Shown: positions 49,522 to 59,271, counted from the first letter of the stretch. The stretch is 64,000 nucleotides of DNA from Sinorhizobium fredii USDA 205 (GCF_001461695.1 NZ_AUTC01000055.1:1-64000), one strand, 5' to 3'. Translations and numbers: made by a program. Notes: generated by a model not told the origin, from the sequence alone.

Positions 49522-49872
49522 TCAGCGAACATAGATGGTCAATCCACCATCGGCGGCTTCCTCGGCGCCGGCGATGTTGTTCATCTCGACGTTTTGCGTC
49601 TTCAGCTTGGCGGCCAGCGGCTTGTTGGCCTCGACTGCGGCCAAGAGGGAGGCGCGTTGCTCCGCCGACGCCTCGTCGATCCACATCCGTGTCTGGTTTT
49701 CTTGCTTCAACGTGTCGACGTCGACGACCCTGATATTGTCGCCCTTGAAGGCGCGAACGCTCTGGTCGATGTGGCTCGGCCAATTCATCTTGGCGTCGGT
49801 GGCATAGGTCATGCCGCCGAAGCTCAGCGTCGAGAGGGCGGCGATGACGGAAAAAGTCGCGATGCGGTTCAT
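49522..49872 (-). CDS. Small secreted protein of unknown function
   Basis: 116 aa starting MNRIATFSVIAALSTLSFGG with signal-peptide cleavage near TYA-TDA. The mature part (about 92 aa) is mostly helical and charged: IDQSVRAFKGDNIRVVDVDT, EASAEQRASLLAAVEANKPL, KLKTQNVEMNNIAG and a final short beta strand LTIYVR. No Cys. Start ATG 49872 is spaced 7 nt from AAAGGAG; the neighbouring ATG 49878 is too close to it. I do not recognise a family. Confidence 0.8.
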   Translation of the reverse strand: MNRIATFSVIAALSTLSFGGMTYATDAKMNWPSHIDQSVRAFKGDNIRVVDVDTLKQENQTRMWIDEASAEQRASLLAAVEANKPLAAKLKTQNVEMNNIAGAEEAADGGLTIYVR

Positions 49873-50188
49873 TGTCATGCTCCTTTGCTTTGCGGGCCGC
49901 GGCCCGGGCCGGCAATCGAACGCATGACTCGTCGCGATCGCCAGATCCATCGGGCAGCGCCGCCTTGGCCAGCACGGACCGTTTGCGGGTGGGGTCATCC
50001 GCAGCGAGGGGTGCTGGACTGTTTCGACTGGTTGAGGCGGCGTCTCCGCGCCGTGCCAACGGTTAGGAAACTGGACCGGAATGTGGCCGTTTCCATGGCG
50101 TAACGCACTGAAAAATAATTAAAAATTGTTCATGTTGGCGGATGCCTGGGCGTCAGGCAATGGGGAGGCGCGTCGTCGCCGGCTCGGC
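49873..50188. other. Intergenic DNA without recognised features
   Basis: About 316 bp between the secreted protein start and the GNAT stop. I see no coding frame with a good start, no RNA gene and no repeat; an AT-rich patch (AATAATTAAAAATTGTTC near 50111-50130) lies at the GNAT side. Confidence 0.5.
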
Positions 50189-50725
50189 TCAGGTTGCGCC
50201 CGTCGACCGCCGTTCGAGCATGAGCATCGGTCTGCCGTGGTAGGTGGTGCGCCAGAATTCCCTGAACCCGTGCTTGAGCGCGACCCGGATCGAAGCCTCG
50301 TTGCCGGGTTCGATGATGCAGGTCTTTCTGAGGGCGGGAAACTCGCGGTCGCCCCAGGCGAGCGCGGCGGAGACGGCTTCCGACGCGAGGCCGCGGCCAT
50401 GGCTCCTGGGAGAAAGCGCCCAGCCCATCTCCATCGTTCCCTCTAGCGACGGTGTGATCTGGCGGTGGGGATCGTGAAAGCCGGCCTCGCCAATGAAAGC
50501 ACCGCCCTCCTTCTCCTGGATCGCAAAGAATCCGAAGCCGAAATAGTGCCACATCCCGACCTGGCGCAAAAAGCGCGTCCAGGATTGTTCGCGCGTGTAG
50601 GGAACGCCGCCCACGTAACGTGTCACCTGCTCGTCCGCGAAGAGCGCGCTGTAGGAGGGAAAATCGTCGCGCCGGTAGGGACGCAGTAGAAGCCGCTCGG
50701 TCTCGATCACGGGCACACGATGCAT
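50189..50725 (-). CDS. GNAT-family N-acetyltransferase (RimJ/RimL type)
   Basis: 178 aa: ETERLLLRPYRRDDFPSYSAL N-terminus, acetyl-CoA loop in SPRSHGRGLASEAVSAALAW, and LIQPGN-like IIEPGNEASIRVALKHGF near the end. Typical of RimJ/RimL-like acetyltransferases; substrate unknown. The ATG at 50725 has a CGGAGTG ribosome site and the upstream cupin stop is 2 bp away, so the two are coupled. Confidence 0.88.
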   Translation of the reverse strand: MHRVPVIETERLLLRPYRRDDFPSYSALFADEQVTRYVGGVPYTREQSWTRFLRQVGMWHYFGFGFFAIQEKEGGAFIGEAGFHDPHRQITPSLEGTMEMGWALSPRSHGRGLASEAVSAALAWGDREFPALRKTCIIEPGNEASIRVALKHGFREFWRTTYHGRPMLMLERRSTGAT

Positions 50726-50727
50726 TT

Positions 50728-51276
50728 TCACTCCGGTTTGGCTGATGGGGGAAGTGGTGTTGGGTCTTGAGCATGAGCGCCCGGCTCGCCGTCCCAATAT
50801 TCCGTCGTGGATCCGGGCCGGCCGATAAAGTCGAACGAAGTCTCGCCCGTGTCGGCCCGCCGGGTTCTGGCGAGGAACTTGCCGGAATCGGGATATTCGC
50901 AGATTTCGGTCGCCGCCATGGTCGATATGGACAGATATTTGAGCGGCAGCGTTCCGGTGTTGATCAGGTGATGGGCCGTTTCGGGGCCGCCGGCCGGTGC
51001 GCCGAGCACGTCTCCGGGCCTGACGGCATAGCGGTCACCGCCGAAGCGGTATGTTCCCTCACCCTCGAGAATGACGAACAATTCTTCCTCGACATGATGG
51101 TTGTGGAAGGGGCAGCCGGATTTGCCGGGCGGCACCTCGCCATAGCTGATGCCGAGGTCCTTCAGCCCAAGAAGTGCGCCGAACGAGGCGTCCCGCGACT
51201 CGAAGAACGCGCCCCGGCGCCAGTGGTTGAGGCCGAGCTCCCTGAGACTGACAATCGGCTTGCGGACTTCCGACAT
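50728..51276 (-). CDS. Cupin-domain protein
   Basis: 182 aa. One cupin domain with motif 1 (GCPFHNHHVEEELFVILEG, His/His/Glu metal ligands) and motif 2 (PAGGPETAHHLINTG). Downstream FDFIGRPGSTTEYWDGE is charged and conserved-looking. Start ATG 51276 has GGGAGGAACGCC. It and the GNAT gene form a two-gene operon. Substrate unknown; phosphomannose-isomerase-like or auxiliary role possible. Confidence 0.88.
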   Translation of the reverse strand: MSEVRKPIVSLRELGLNHWRRGAFFESRDASFGALLGLKDLGISYGEVPPGKSGCPFHNHHVEEELFVILEGEGTYRFGGDRYAVRPGDVLGAPAGGPETAHHLINTGTLPLKYLSISTMAATEICEYPDSGKFLARTRRADTGETSFDFIGRPGSTTEYWDGEPGAHAQDPTPLPPSAKPE

Positions 51277-51520
51277 GGCGTTCCTCCCGACCGTGGCGGC
51301 GCTCCGCAACATGAACAGCTTCACCTTGCAGAATCGTCCGCAATATACTTGAGGTTTTAAGGCTAGTATACGCCGGAACTGTCATCGGGCAGTCTGAAGC
51401 GGAGCATGGCGCGGCAAATGGCCCCCGCATGGAGGAATTTGCTTGCCATTCTGTGCAGGCCGTGGTTTGACCGCCGCCTGTGCGGGCCAAGGCCGGCCGA
51501 TATTTCAAGACAGGTGATCC

Positions 51521-51982
51521 ATGGCGAAGACCAAGCCCGTCCGCATCCTGATTGTGGAAGCGCGCTTCTATGACGATATGGCGGATGCAATGCTCGACGG
51601 AGCGAAACATGCGTTGGACGCCGTCGGCGCGAGCTATGATATTGTCACGGTTCCGGGCGCACTGGAAATTCCCGCGGCGGTCGCCATGGCGCTCGACGGC
51701 GCCGACGAAGGCGGCACCGACTACGACGGCTTCGTCGCACTCGGCATGGTGATCCGCGGCGAAACCTATCATTTCGACATCGTCGCCAACGAGTCGGCGC
51801 GCGCCCTGATGGATCTTGCCGTGAGTGAGAGCCTGGCGCTCGGCAACGGCATCCTGACGGTGGAAAACGAGGAGCAGGCGTGGGCGCGTGCCCGCCGGTC
51901 GGAGGGGGACAAGGGCGGCTTTGCCGCACGCGCTGCGCTGACCATGATCGAACTGAAGAACAAGCTGGGTGCAGAAAAGTGA
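51521..51982 (+). CDS. ribH: 6,7-dimethyl-8-ribityllumazine synthase
   Basis: 153 aa. RibH pattern: [52 protein letters not shown] (active-site His region). Condenses the RibA and RibD branch products to lumazine, just before riboflavin synthase. No FMN riboswitch is visible upstream. The GTG start of nusB overlaps its stop. Confidence 0.95.
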   Translation: MAKTKPVRILIVEARFYDDMADAMLDGAKHALDAVGASYDIVTVPGALEIPAAVAMALDGADEGGTDYDGFVALGMVIRGETYHFDIVANESARALMDLAVSESLALGNGILTVENEEQAWARARRSEGDKGGFAARAALTMIELKNKLGAEK

Positions 51983-52461
51983 CGAACACGCCTTCGGATC
52001 AGCCGCTGAAGCAGGCCAACCAGCGCGGCGCCGCGCGCCTTGCGGCCGTTCAGGCGCTCTACCAGATGGAGATCGGCGGAACCGGTGTCCTCGAGATCGT
52101 TGCCGAGTTCGAGGCGCATCGCCTTGGTCAGGAACTTGACGGCGAGACCTATCTGAAGGCGGACGCCTCTTGGTTCCGCTCTATCGTCTCCGGCGTCGTG
52201 CGCGACCAGCGCAAGCTCGACCCGTTGATCGGATCGGCCCTTCAGGACGACTGGGCGCTTTCGCGGCTCGATTCCACCGTGCGCGCCATCCTGCGCGCCG
52301 GCACATTCGAATTGCTGGAGCGCAAGGACGTGCCGATTGCAGTGATCGTTACCGAATATGTCGAGATCGCCAAGGCCTTCTTCGAGGACGAGGAGCCGAA
52401 ACTCGTCAACGCCGTTCTCGACAGGATCGCCAAGCAGATTCGCTGCGAGCGGCGGAAATAG
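51979..52461 (+). CDS. nusB: Transcription antitermination protein NusB
   Basis: 160 aa from the GTG at 51979 (GTGA overlap with ribH). The helical NusB fold shows [19 protein letters not shown] and the conserved C-terminal segment [20 protein letters not shown]. It binds boxA RNA with NusE during rRNA antitermination. Position after ribH is standard in alphaproteobacteria. Confidence 0.95.
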   Translation: MTNTPSDQPLKQANQRGAARLAAVQALYQMEIGGTGVLEIVAEFEAHRLGQELDGETYLKADASWFRSIVSGVVRDQRKLDPLIGSALQDDWALSRLDSTVRAILRAGTFELLERKDVPIAVIVTEYVEIAKAFFEDEEPKLVNAVLDRIAKQIRCERRK

Positions 52462-52467
52462 TCCCTG

Positions 52468-53697
52468 ATGCTTATTGCGGCCGCTGAAGACATCGGAACG
52501 GTTCTTCGCGAGGCCCGCCGCAACGTCTTTTTGCTGGGCGTCGCTCAGGCGCTGCTCGGCGTCGTCGGACCGATCAGTTTTGCCGTCGGCGGGGTTGCCG
52601 GCCATCAATTGCTCGGCGACGACAAGTCTCTCGCGACTGCGCCGCTGACTGCCTACAATGTCGGCATGGCGCTTGGCGTCATCCTGGTGGCAATCCTGTC
52701 GCGATCCGTCGGACGGCGCTTTGCCTTCATGGTCGGCGCGATGATTGCTGTGATCGGCGGCCTGATCGCCGCTGCGGCCCTTTTCCGGGAGAGTTTCTGG
52801 GCTTTCGCAGCCGGTCTGGCGATACTCGGCTCCTCGAACGGCTTTACCCAGAAACTGCGTTTCGCTGCCGCGGATGCATCGCCTTCCTTCTACAAGGCGA
52901 AGGCGATTTCCTGGATTCTCGGCGGCGGCATCGTCTCGGCGGTCCTGGGCCCCCAGATCGTCATCTTCGCCGGTGACTACTTCGCACCCGTCTGGTTCGC
53001 CGGCGCTTTTGTCGCCCTGATGCCGGTCTGCCTCGTCGCCCTTGCCTTCTTCTTGCCCTTGCGGCTGCCGAAAGCCACGGCGACATCGGCCGTGCATGCG
53101 GACCTGCCCGCCCGGTCACTCCGCGAGATCGTCAGCGGCCAGCGCTTTTCGACCGGAATGATCTGCGGCATCTCCTCCTATGCACTGATGACCTTCATGA
53201 TGACGGGCGCCCCGGTCGCCATGGTCGTCGGCTGCGGTTTTTCGAGCGACTTGGCGACGCTCGGGATCCAGTGGCACGTGCTTGCCATGTTCGCCCCGAG
53301 CTTCGCCACCGGCTCGCTGATCAGCCGCTTCGGCGCGGAGCGCGTCGTCGCCTGCGGCCTCTTGCTGCTCATGGGCTGTGCGGCCGTCGCCCATCTGGGA
53401 TTGGCGCTCTGGAATTTCTGGGGCGCGCTCGTCCTCCTCGGGCTTGGCTGGAACTTCGGCTTCATCGGCGCGACAGCGATCGTCGCCCAGAGCTATCGAC
53501 CGCAGGAGGCGGACAAGGTCCAGGGCTTCCACGACATCGTGTTGTTTTCGACCGTCGCCGGCTCGTCTTTCGCTTCCGGCAAGGTTCTGGCCGTATACGG
53601 CTGGGATATGCTCAACGCCGTCATCTGGCCGGTGGCCGGCTTCTGCCTTTTACTCCTCTTTCTCCTGATGCGTGCAGGCAAGAGAGCTGCAGCCTGA
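52468..53697 (+). CDS. MFS transporter
   Basis: 409 aa with 12 hydrophobic segments. MFS loop between helices 2-3 as LSRSVGRRFAFMVGAMI and the central loop after helix 6. Substrate unknown. Starts only 6 bp after nusB, and so is probably in its transcript. Confidence 0.88.
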   Translation: MLIAAAEDIGTVLREARRNVFLLGVAQALLGVVGPISFAVGGVAGHQLLGDDKSLATAPLTAYNVGMALGVILVAILSRSVGRRFAFMVGAMIAVIGGLIAAAALFRESFWAFAAGLAILGSSNGFTQKLRFAAADASPSFYKAKAISWILGGGIVSAVLGPQIVIFAGDYFAPVWFAGAFVALMPVCLVALAFFLPLRLPKATATSAVHADLPARSLREIVSGQRFSTGMICGISSYALMTFMMTGAPVAMVVGCGFSSDLATLGIQWHVLAMFAPSFATGSLISRFGAERVVACGLLLLMGCAAVAHLGLALWNFWGALVLLGLGWNFGFIGATAIVAQSYRPQEADKVQGFHDIVLFSTVAGSSFASGKVLAVYGWDMLNAVIWPVAGFCLLLLFLLMRAGKRAAA

Positions 53698-53819
53698 AGC
53701 CGCCGTTTCTTCCGTGAGGAAACTGGACCACGGGGCCCGGTGTGCCGGTATTTTCAGGGGCTTGACGATCTACTTTCGCAACCGCACTCTGGCCGCGCCG
53801 TGACGGCATGCCGCGTGCA

Positions 53820-53918
53820 TGATTCCTTAAATCAGAATCGATTTGAGGACAAAATCATGCAGCAATCCAAAGTGCTACAGCGACCTTTGCGCGTCTAACT
53901 GGACGCGCGGCGCTGTAG
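53820..53918. repeat. Full palindromic mosaic repeat (inverted copy)
   Basis: Reads as the reverse complement of the 32.1-kb copy: ATTCCTTAAATC, CATGCAGCAAT and AAGTGCTACAG lead into module A (arms CTACAGCG 53875-53882 / CGCTGTAG 53911-53918; inner GCGCGTC / GACGCGC). Arm words are conserved; spacers differ. Confidence 0.9.
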
Positions 53919-53951
53919 AGGAGGCGGGTGCGATTCGCGGAAAACGAGGGG

Positions 53952-53983
53952 CCCGCGGCAGGGAGTTGAGGCCGCGGGTTTTT
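53952..53983 (+). terminator. Terminator-like hairpin in the hppA leader
   Basis: Stem CCCGCGGC (53952-53959) / GCCGCGGG (53971-53978), AGGGAGTTGAG loop, then TTTTT (53979-53983). It ends only about 3 nt before the GGAGG ribosome site of hppA. It either stops upstream transcription or is a regulatory leader element. Confidence 0.6.
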
Positions 53984-54001
53984 AACGGAGGATAGTGCGA
54001 A

Positions 54002-56137
54002 ATGACCATATTGTTGGGCGTTATCGCATGCGGGTTGCTTTCGGTGGCCTATGCCATCTGGGCAACACAGTCGGTGCTGGCCGCCGACCAGGGGAATGCC
54101 CGCATGCAGGAGATCGCAGGTTTTATCAGAGAGGGGGCGCAGGCCTACCTCACGCGTCAGTATACTACCATTGCCATCGTCGGTGTCGTCGTCTTCTTCG
54201 CCGCATGGGCTCTGCTGTCGAGTGCGGCCGCCGTTGGTTTCCTGATCGGCGCAGTGCTCTCGGGTGCGGCCGGCTTCATCGGTATGCATGTTTCGGTCAG
54301 GGCCAATGTCCGCACGGCCCAGGCCGCATCGGTCAGCCTTGCCTCCGGTCTCGACATCGCATTCAAATCCGGTGCAATCACCGGCCTCCTGGTGGCCGGC
54401 CTCGCGCTCCTGGGCGTCTCGGTCTACTATTTCATACTCACCGTCGGCCTCGGCCATGGACCGGCCGAGCGTGAGGTCATCGATGCGCTTGTCGCACTCG
54501 GCTTCGGCGCCTCGCTGATCTCGATCTTCGCCCGCCTTGGCGGCGGCATCTTTACCAAGGGCGCCGATGTCGGCGGCGACTTGGTCGGCAAGGTGGAAGC
54601 AGGCATTCCGGAAGACGACCCGCGCAACCCGGCGACGATCGCCGACAATGTCGGCGACAATGTCGGCGACTGCGCCGGCATGGCGGCCGACCTCTTCGAG
54701 ACCTATGCGGTCTCTGTGGTTGCGACCATGGTACTCGCATCAATCTTCTTCGCCAGTGCGCCGATACTCGCGACCGTCATGGTCTATCCGCTGGCAATCT
54801 GCGCGGCCTGCATCATCACCTCGATCATCGGCACCTTCTTCGTCAAGCTCGGCACCAACGGCTCGATCATGGGCGCGCTCTACCGGGGACTGATCGTTAC
54901 GGGCTTCCTTTCGATCTTCGGTCTCGGCGCTGCGACATCGCTGACGATCGGCTGGGGTCCGATTGGCATTGTGGCGGGCCAGGAAGTCACCGGTTGGGCG
55001 CTGTTCGCATGCGGCATCATCGGCCTCATCGTCACCGCGCTCATCGTCGTGATTACCGAATATTATACCGGCACGAACAAGCGGCCAGTGAACTCGATTG
55101 CGCAGGCCTCGGTGACCGGCCACGGCACCAACGTGATCCAGGGGCTTGCCGTGTCGCTCGAATCGACCGCCTTGCCGGCGATCGTCATCGTCGGCGGCAT
55201 CATCACAACCTATCAGTTCGCCGGTCTCTTCGGCACTGCGATCGCGGTCACGGCCATGTTGGGCCTCGCCGGCATGATCGTCGCGCTCGACGCCTTCGGC
55301 CCGGTCACCGACAATGCCGGCGGCATTGCCGAGATGGCGCACCTGCCGCCCGAGGTGCGCAAGTCGACCGACGCCCTGGATGCCGTTGGCAACACAACGA
55401 AGGCTGTGACCAAGGGCTACGCGATCGGCTCTGCGGGGCTGGGTGCGCTGGTGCTGTTCGCGGCCTATTCCAACGACCTCGCTTTTTTCGCCGCGAATGG
55501 CGACAAGCATCCCTACTTCGCCGACGTGGGCCCGATCTCGTTCGATCTCTCCAACCCCTATGTCGTCGCCGGGCTGATCTTTGGCGGTCTCATTCCCTAT
55601 CTCTTCGGCGGCATTGCCATGACCGCCGTCGGAAGGGCAGGAGGCGCCGTGGTCGAGGAAGTGCGCCGTCAGTTCAAGGAAAAGCCGGGCATCATGGAAG
55701 GCAAGGACCGGCCGGACTATGGCCGCGCCGTCGATATGCTGACCAAGGCGGCGATCCGCGAGATGATCATTCCCTCGCTCTTGCCGGTTCTCGCACCGAT
55801 CGTCGTCTATTTCGGCGTGCTGCTGATTTCCGGATCGAAGGCCTCGGCCTTCGCGGCGCTCGGCGCCTCGTTGCTCGGCGTCATCGTCAACGGCCTGTTC
55901 GTGGCTATCTCGATGACCTCAGGCGGCGGCGCCTGGGACAATGCGAAGAAGAGCTTCGAGGACGGTTTCGTCGACAAGGACGGCACGCGCCACATGAAAG
56001 GCTCGGAGGCGCACAAGGCGTCGGTCACCGGCGACACGGTCGGCGATCCTTACAAGGATACGGCCGGTCCGGCTGTCAACCCGGCGATCAAGATCACCAA
56101 TATCGTGGCCTTGTTGCTGCTCGCCGTGCTCGCCTGA
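54002..56137 (+). CDS. hppA: K+-insensitive pyrophosphate-energized proton pump
   Basis: 711 aa, about 16 membrane helices. Catalytic segment [13 protein letters not shown] (D-x7-K-x-E) and Mg/PPi-binding [19 protein letters not shown] are intact. The cation-specificity site reads [12 protein letters not shown]: Lys here marks the K+-insensitive class, in which Na+/K+-dependent pumps have Ala. It couples PPi hydrolysis to H+ export, useful under low energy or acid. Monocistronic with its own terminator. Confidence 0.97.
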   Translation: MTILLGVIACGLLSVAYAIWATQSVLAADQGNARMQEIAGFIREGAQAYLTRQYTTIAIVGVVVFFAAWALLSSAAAVGFLIGAVLSGAAGFIGMHVSVRANVRTAQAASVSLASGLDIAFKSGAITGLLVAGLALLGVSVYYFILTVGLGHGPAEREVIDALVALGFGASLISIFARLGGGIFTKGADVGGDLVGKVEAGIPEDDPRNPATIADNVGDNVGDCAGMAADLFETYAVSVVATMVLASIFFASAPILATVMVYPLAICAACIITSIIGTFFVKLGTNGSIMGALYRGLIVTGFLSIFGLGAATSLTIGWGPIGIVAGQEVTGWALFACGIIGLIVTALIVVITEYYTGTNKRPVNSIAQASVTGHGTNVIQGLAVSLESTALPAIVIVGGIITTYQFAGLFGTAIAVTAMLGLAGMIVALDAFGPVTDNAGGIAEMAHLPPEVRKSTDALDAVGNTTKAVTKGYAIGSAGLGALVLFAAYSNDLAFFAANGDKHPYFADVGPISFDLSNPYVVAGLIFGGLIPYLFGGIAMTAVGRAGGAVVEEVRRQFKEKPGIMEGKDRPDYGRAVDMLTKAAIREMIIPSLLPVLAPIVVYFGVLLISGSKASAFAALGASLLGVIVNGLFVAISMTSGGGAWDNAKKSFEDGFVDKDGTRHMKGSEAHKASVTGDTVGDPYKDTAGPAVNPAIKITNIVALLLLAVLA

Positions 56138-56157
56138 CGCGACGTCCGTTCAACGGA

Positions 56158-56192
56158 AAAGCCCGCGGAACACGGTTCCGCGGGCTTTATTG
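56158..56192 (+). terminator. Rho-independent terminator of hppA
   Basis: 14-bp stem AAAGCCCGCGGAAC (56158-56171) / GTTCCGCGGGCTTT (56175-56188) with a 3-nt loop, then ATT. The A-rich 5' flank (GGAAAA) could let it serve converging bamE as well. Confidence 0.92.
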
Positions 56193-56209
56193 TGAGGGCA
56201 TTTCGTCAG

Positions 56210-56716
56210 TTATTGCCCGAAGTTCTTGAACAGGTTGCGTGCCGCAGCCTGTCCAGCACCGGGTCCGGTCAGAAGCTGGCCCAGGAAGCTCGTTTCCTTG
56301 CCGCCCGTCGGCGTGGTGCGGGACAGCATGTCGAAGACCTTGCCGTCCTTCATCGTATAGTGGGCGAGCTGGCTGACGACGCCTTCCTTGTCGAAATAGA
56401 CCGCGAGGATAGACTGGTCGATCAGCTTGGGTTTCATGAAGGCGACCGGACGCTTGCGCTTCTGCGAGATGTAGTAGAACACCTCATTGTCGAACGTCGC
56501 CGTCGTCGAGGGCGTGCCGAGCGAGAGCAGCACCTGTTCGCGGCTCGACCCGACGGGAACCAGGTTGAGGGTCTCCTGGTCGACGACATAGCCCTGGTGC
56601 AGGACTTCGCCGACATTGGTTGCCTGGCAGCCGGCAAGCACTCCAGTGCATAGGGAAGCCACGACCACGGCACGGCCAAGAACTTTCAGGTTTGATGTCA
56701 GATACCGCTTCGTCAA
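56210..56716 (-). CDS. bamE: Outer membrane protein assembly factor BamE
   Basis: 168 aa lipoprotein: lipobox VLAGC after a short signal sequence; SmpA/OmlA core VLHQGYVVDQETLNLVPVGS, SREQVLLSLGTPST and VFYYISQKRKRP. It is part of the BAM complex that inserts beta-barrels such as the OMP at 4.7 kb. The start is TTG at 56716, 6 nt after AAGGGGAG. In-frame ATGs upstream (56755, 56746) lack ribosome sites. The C-terminus is extended beyond E. coli BamE (GPGAGQAAARNLFKNF). Confidence 0.92.
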   Translation of the reverse strand: MTKRYLTSNLKVLGRAVVVASLCTGVLAGCQATNVGEVLHQGYVVDQETLNLVPVGSSREQVLLSLGTPSTTATFDNEVFYYISQKRKRPVAFMKPKLIDQSILAVYFDKEGVVSQLAHYTMKDGKVFDMLSRTTPTGGKETSFLGQLLTGPGAGQAAARNLFKNFGQ

Positions 56717-56854
56717 CGACTGCTCCCCTTGGAGTAACGATGGCATATGCGCCATTGCATTTCGTGCCTGCTTCGGTAAACCAGCTTCGGCTATCATGCA
56801 ATAACGTCATGGGCGCGTGCCCATGAATTCGAGAAAGCCACGGCTGGCCTTGTT

Positions 56855-57394
56855 ATGATTTTTGGACTGTTCAAGAGAAAAAGCGGCAACATTGCGATTG
56901 TGGAGCGCCAGTACGGACTTCTAACCGCGGCGGCGCGCCAGCCATTTCTCTATACTGACCTCGATGTGCCCGACACGGTGATGGGGCGTTTCGAGATGTT
57001 GTCGGCGATCCTGATACTTTATTTCCGCCGTACCCGCGCCTCGGCACGCACCGGCCAGGAAATCGCGCAGGAGATCGTCGATGCCTTCTTCGAGGATGTC
57101 GACCACTCGATCCGCGAACTCGGCGTCGGCGACGTTAGCGTGCCGAAGAAGATGAAGAAGTTTGCCGGCATGTTCTATGGCCGTCTGGAGTCCTATGCGG
57201 CGGCGCTTGAGAACGGCGACAGGCAGGCACTCGCCGACGCACTGCGGCGCAATTTTCATCCGCAGCAAGAAGACGCGCCGCCGATGATCGGCTTGGCACG
57301 CTACCTCATTTCCGCCGAAGCCGCGCTCGCGGAAGTCTCGGAAGACCTGGTCGAAACGGGACAGTTGCGCGTTCCGCCGGCAGCGGGCCAGTAG
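56855..57394 (+). CDS. Ubiquinol-cytochrome c chaperone (CBP3-like)
   Basis: 179 aa. CBP3/UbiC-type chaperone region: MGRFEMLSAILILYFRRTRA, EIAQEIVDAFFEDVDHSIRE, VPKKMKKFAGMFYGRLESY. In mitochondria CBP3 assists cytochrome b/bc1 assembly; the bacterial homolog is inferred to do similarly. No strong ribosome site. Heads the run to DUF177, plsX and fabH. Confidence 0.88.
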   Translation: MIFGLFKRKSGNIAIVERQYGLLTAAARQPFLYTDLDVPDTVMGRFEMLSAILILYFRRTRASARTGQEIAQEIVDAFFEDVDHSIRELGVGDVSVPKKMKKFAGMFYGRLESYAAALENGDRQALADALRRNFHPQQEDAPPMIGLARYLISAEAALAEVSEDLVETGQLRVPPAAGQ

Positions 57395-57460
57395 GCGCTC
57401 GGCAACGCAGCGGCATCTGCGCATCGGTAAGGACGCGGCGCTGCAGGAAGGATCATTGTC

Positions 57461-58012
57461 ATGACGCAGGAAACCAAACCGGCATTTTCCTACCCGGTAA
57501 GGATAGGGCATATTTCGGCCAACCCGGTCAGTGTGCATCTGTCCGCCAACGAGGCCGAGCGGCGGGCGCTTGCGACACTGTGGAAGGTCAATGAGGTCCG
57601 CTCGCTTGTCGCCGACCTGCAGATCGGACGCTGGAAGAAGGACGGCGTCAAGATCAAGGGCGAGTTGCGGGCGGAGCTCGTCCAGAGCTGCGTCGTCACG
57701 CTGGACCCCGTCGAGGCGGAGATATCCGAACCGGTCGAGGCGATCTTCGTGCCGGAGGGCTCCCGCCTGGCGCGGCAAGCCGACAATGACGGCGGCGAGA
57801 TGATCCTCGATCCCGGCGGACCGGACATTCCCGATACCTTCTCAGGCGATACGATCGACGTGGGCGTGGTCGTCAGCGAGCATGTGGCGCTTGCGATCGA
57901 TCCCTATCCCCGCAAGGAGGGCGCTGTCTTCGGCGAGCGCATTGAAAGCACGGCGGCAGATGACAAGCGGCCCAACCCGTTCGCCGTCCTGAAGGATTTG
58001 AAAAAGGATTGA
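57461..58012 (+). CDS. DUF177/YceD-family protein
   Basis: 183 aa. DUF177 features: VRSLVADLQIGRWKKDGVKI, then CVVTLDPVEAEISEPVEAIF (one Cys; E. coli-type proteins have CxxC), and a C-terminal KRPNPFAVLKDLKKD typical of YceD. YceD is linked to 23S rRNA stability in plants and bacteria. AAGGATC ribosome site. Placement just before plsX replaces the rpmF seen in enterics. Confidence 0.9.
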   Translation: MTQETKPAFSYPVRIGHISANPVSVHLSANEAERRALATLWKVNEVRSLVADLQIGRWKKDGVKIKGELRAELVQSCVVTLDPVEAEISEPVEAIFVPEGSRLARQADNDGGEMILDPGGPDIPDTFSGDTIDVGVVVSEHVALAIDPYPRKEGAVFGERIESTAADDKRPNPFAVLKDLKKD

Positions 58013-58209
58013 AACGCGGTCGGCCGGGCTTACAATTCGGTTGTCACGCAGGCGAAAAGCAGTATTTTGGCCCGACTTCAGCCGAGGGGGCCGTGGTGCC
58101 GACGCGCTGCATGCTGGCCAAGTGTCAGAAGGTAGGACGAATCGCCGTTGCGTAAGGATTGCGCAGGGGCGGAATGCGTCGCGTGGCGGGAAGAAGGGAT
58201 AAGACACGC

Positions 58210-59253
58210 GTGGTCAGAATTTCACTTGACGTTATGGGGGGCGACTATGGTCCGGAGGTCGTCATCCCGGGTGCTGCCAGGGCACTCGAACGTCACCCGG
58301 ACATAAAGTTCGTCCTGTTCGGCCAGGAAGCGCGCTGCGCCGAACTCTTGGCCAAGTACCCGAAGCTTCAGGCAAGCAGCACCTTTTATGATTGCGAAAT
58401 CGCCGTCGGCATGGATGAGAAGCCGAGCCAGGCGCTCAGGCGCGGCCGCGGCAAGTCGACCATGTGGAAAGCGATCGACGCCATCAATGCCGATGAGGCG
58501 GATGTGGTGGTCTCGGCCGGCAATACCGGCGCGCTGATGGCCATGTCGGTCTTCTGCCTTCGCACCATGCAGGGCATCCAGCGCCCGGCGATCGCCGCCA
58601 TCTGGCCGACGCTCAAGGGCGAGAGCATCGTGCTCGATGTCGGCGCGACGATCGGCGCGGACGCACAGCAGCTCATGGACTTCGCCTTGATGGGCGGCGC
58701 CATGGCCCGCGCCCTCTTCGAAGTCGAGCGTCCCTCCGTCGGTCTGCTGAATGTCGGCGTCGAGGAGATCAAGGGCCAGGAAGAGGTCAAGGAAGCCGGC
58801 AGGCTCATCCGCGAGGCCAATATCGAGGGCATCGAATATTACGGTTTCGTCGAGGGCGACGACATTGGTCGCGGCACCGTCGACGTCGTCGTCACCGAGG
58901 GCTTTTCCGGCAACATCGCGCTGAAGGCGGCCGAAGGCACGGCCCGCCAGATCGCCGAGTATCTGCGTTCCGCCATGTCGCGCACCCTTCTTGCGAAGAT
59001 CGGCTATATCTTCGCCAAGGGGGCCTTCGATCGGCTGCGCGAGAAGATGGACCCGCGCAAGGTCAATGGCGGCGTGTTCCTCGGGCTCAACGGCGTGGTC
59101 ATCAAGAGCCACGGCGGCACGGATGCCGAAGGCTTCGCCGCCGCGATCGACGTCGGCTACGATATGGTAAAGAACGGCCTGAAGGCCAAGATCGAGGCCG
59201 ACCTGGCACGCTATCATGGCGCCGAGCCGACCGAAGCCCTGCCGCCGGCATGA
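58210..59253 (+). CDS. plsX: Phosphate acyltransferase PlsX
   Basis: 347 aa from the GTG at 58210, giving the canonical [21 protein letters not shown]. An ATG at 58174 with GGGGCGGA is possible but adds a basic stretch foreign to the family. Motifs [15 protein letters not shown] and [13 protein letters not shown] are visible. It converts acyl-ACP to acyl-phosphate, feeding PlsY and phospholipid synthesis. fabH follows at 18 bp. Confidence 0.95.
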   Translation: MVRISLDVMGGDYGPEVVIPGAARALERHPDIKFVLFGQEARCAELLAKYPKLQASSTFYDCEIAVGMDEKPSQALRRGRGKSTMWKAIDAINADEADVVVSAGNTGALMAMSVFCLRTMQGIQRPAIAAIWPTLKGESIVLDVGATIGADAQQLMDFALMGGAMARALFEVERPSVGLLNVGVEEIKGQEEVKEAGRLIREANIEGIEYYGFVEGDDIGRGTVDVVVTEGFSGNIALKAAEGTARQIAEYLRSAMSRTLLAKIGYIFAKGAFDRLREKMDPRKVNGGVFLGLNGVVIKSHGGTDAEGFAAAIDVGYDMVKNGLKAKIEADLARYHGAEPTEALPPA

Positions 59254-59271
59254 TTGAAGAGGTTTGATTAG

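Larger units (their letters stand above)
53698..54001. other. Intergenic region before hppA: repeat and leader hairpin
   Basis: 304 bp. 53698-53819 shows nothing recognisable apart from a CTTGAC at 53761-53766 without a good -10. 53820-53918 is a full mosaic repeat, 53952-53983 a terminator-like hairpin, and 53987-53991 the hppA ribosome site. Confidence 0.7.

Noticed and set aside
51277..51520. FMN riboswitch before ribH
   Set aside because: No AGGGTCGGGG / CACCGGCGGT-like core found here or before ribD.
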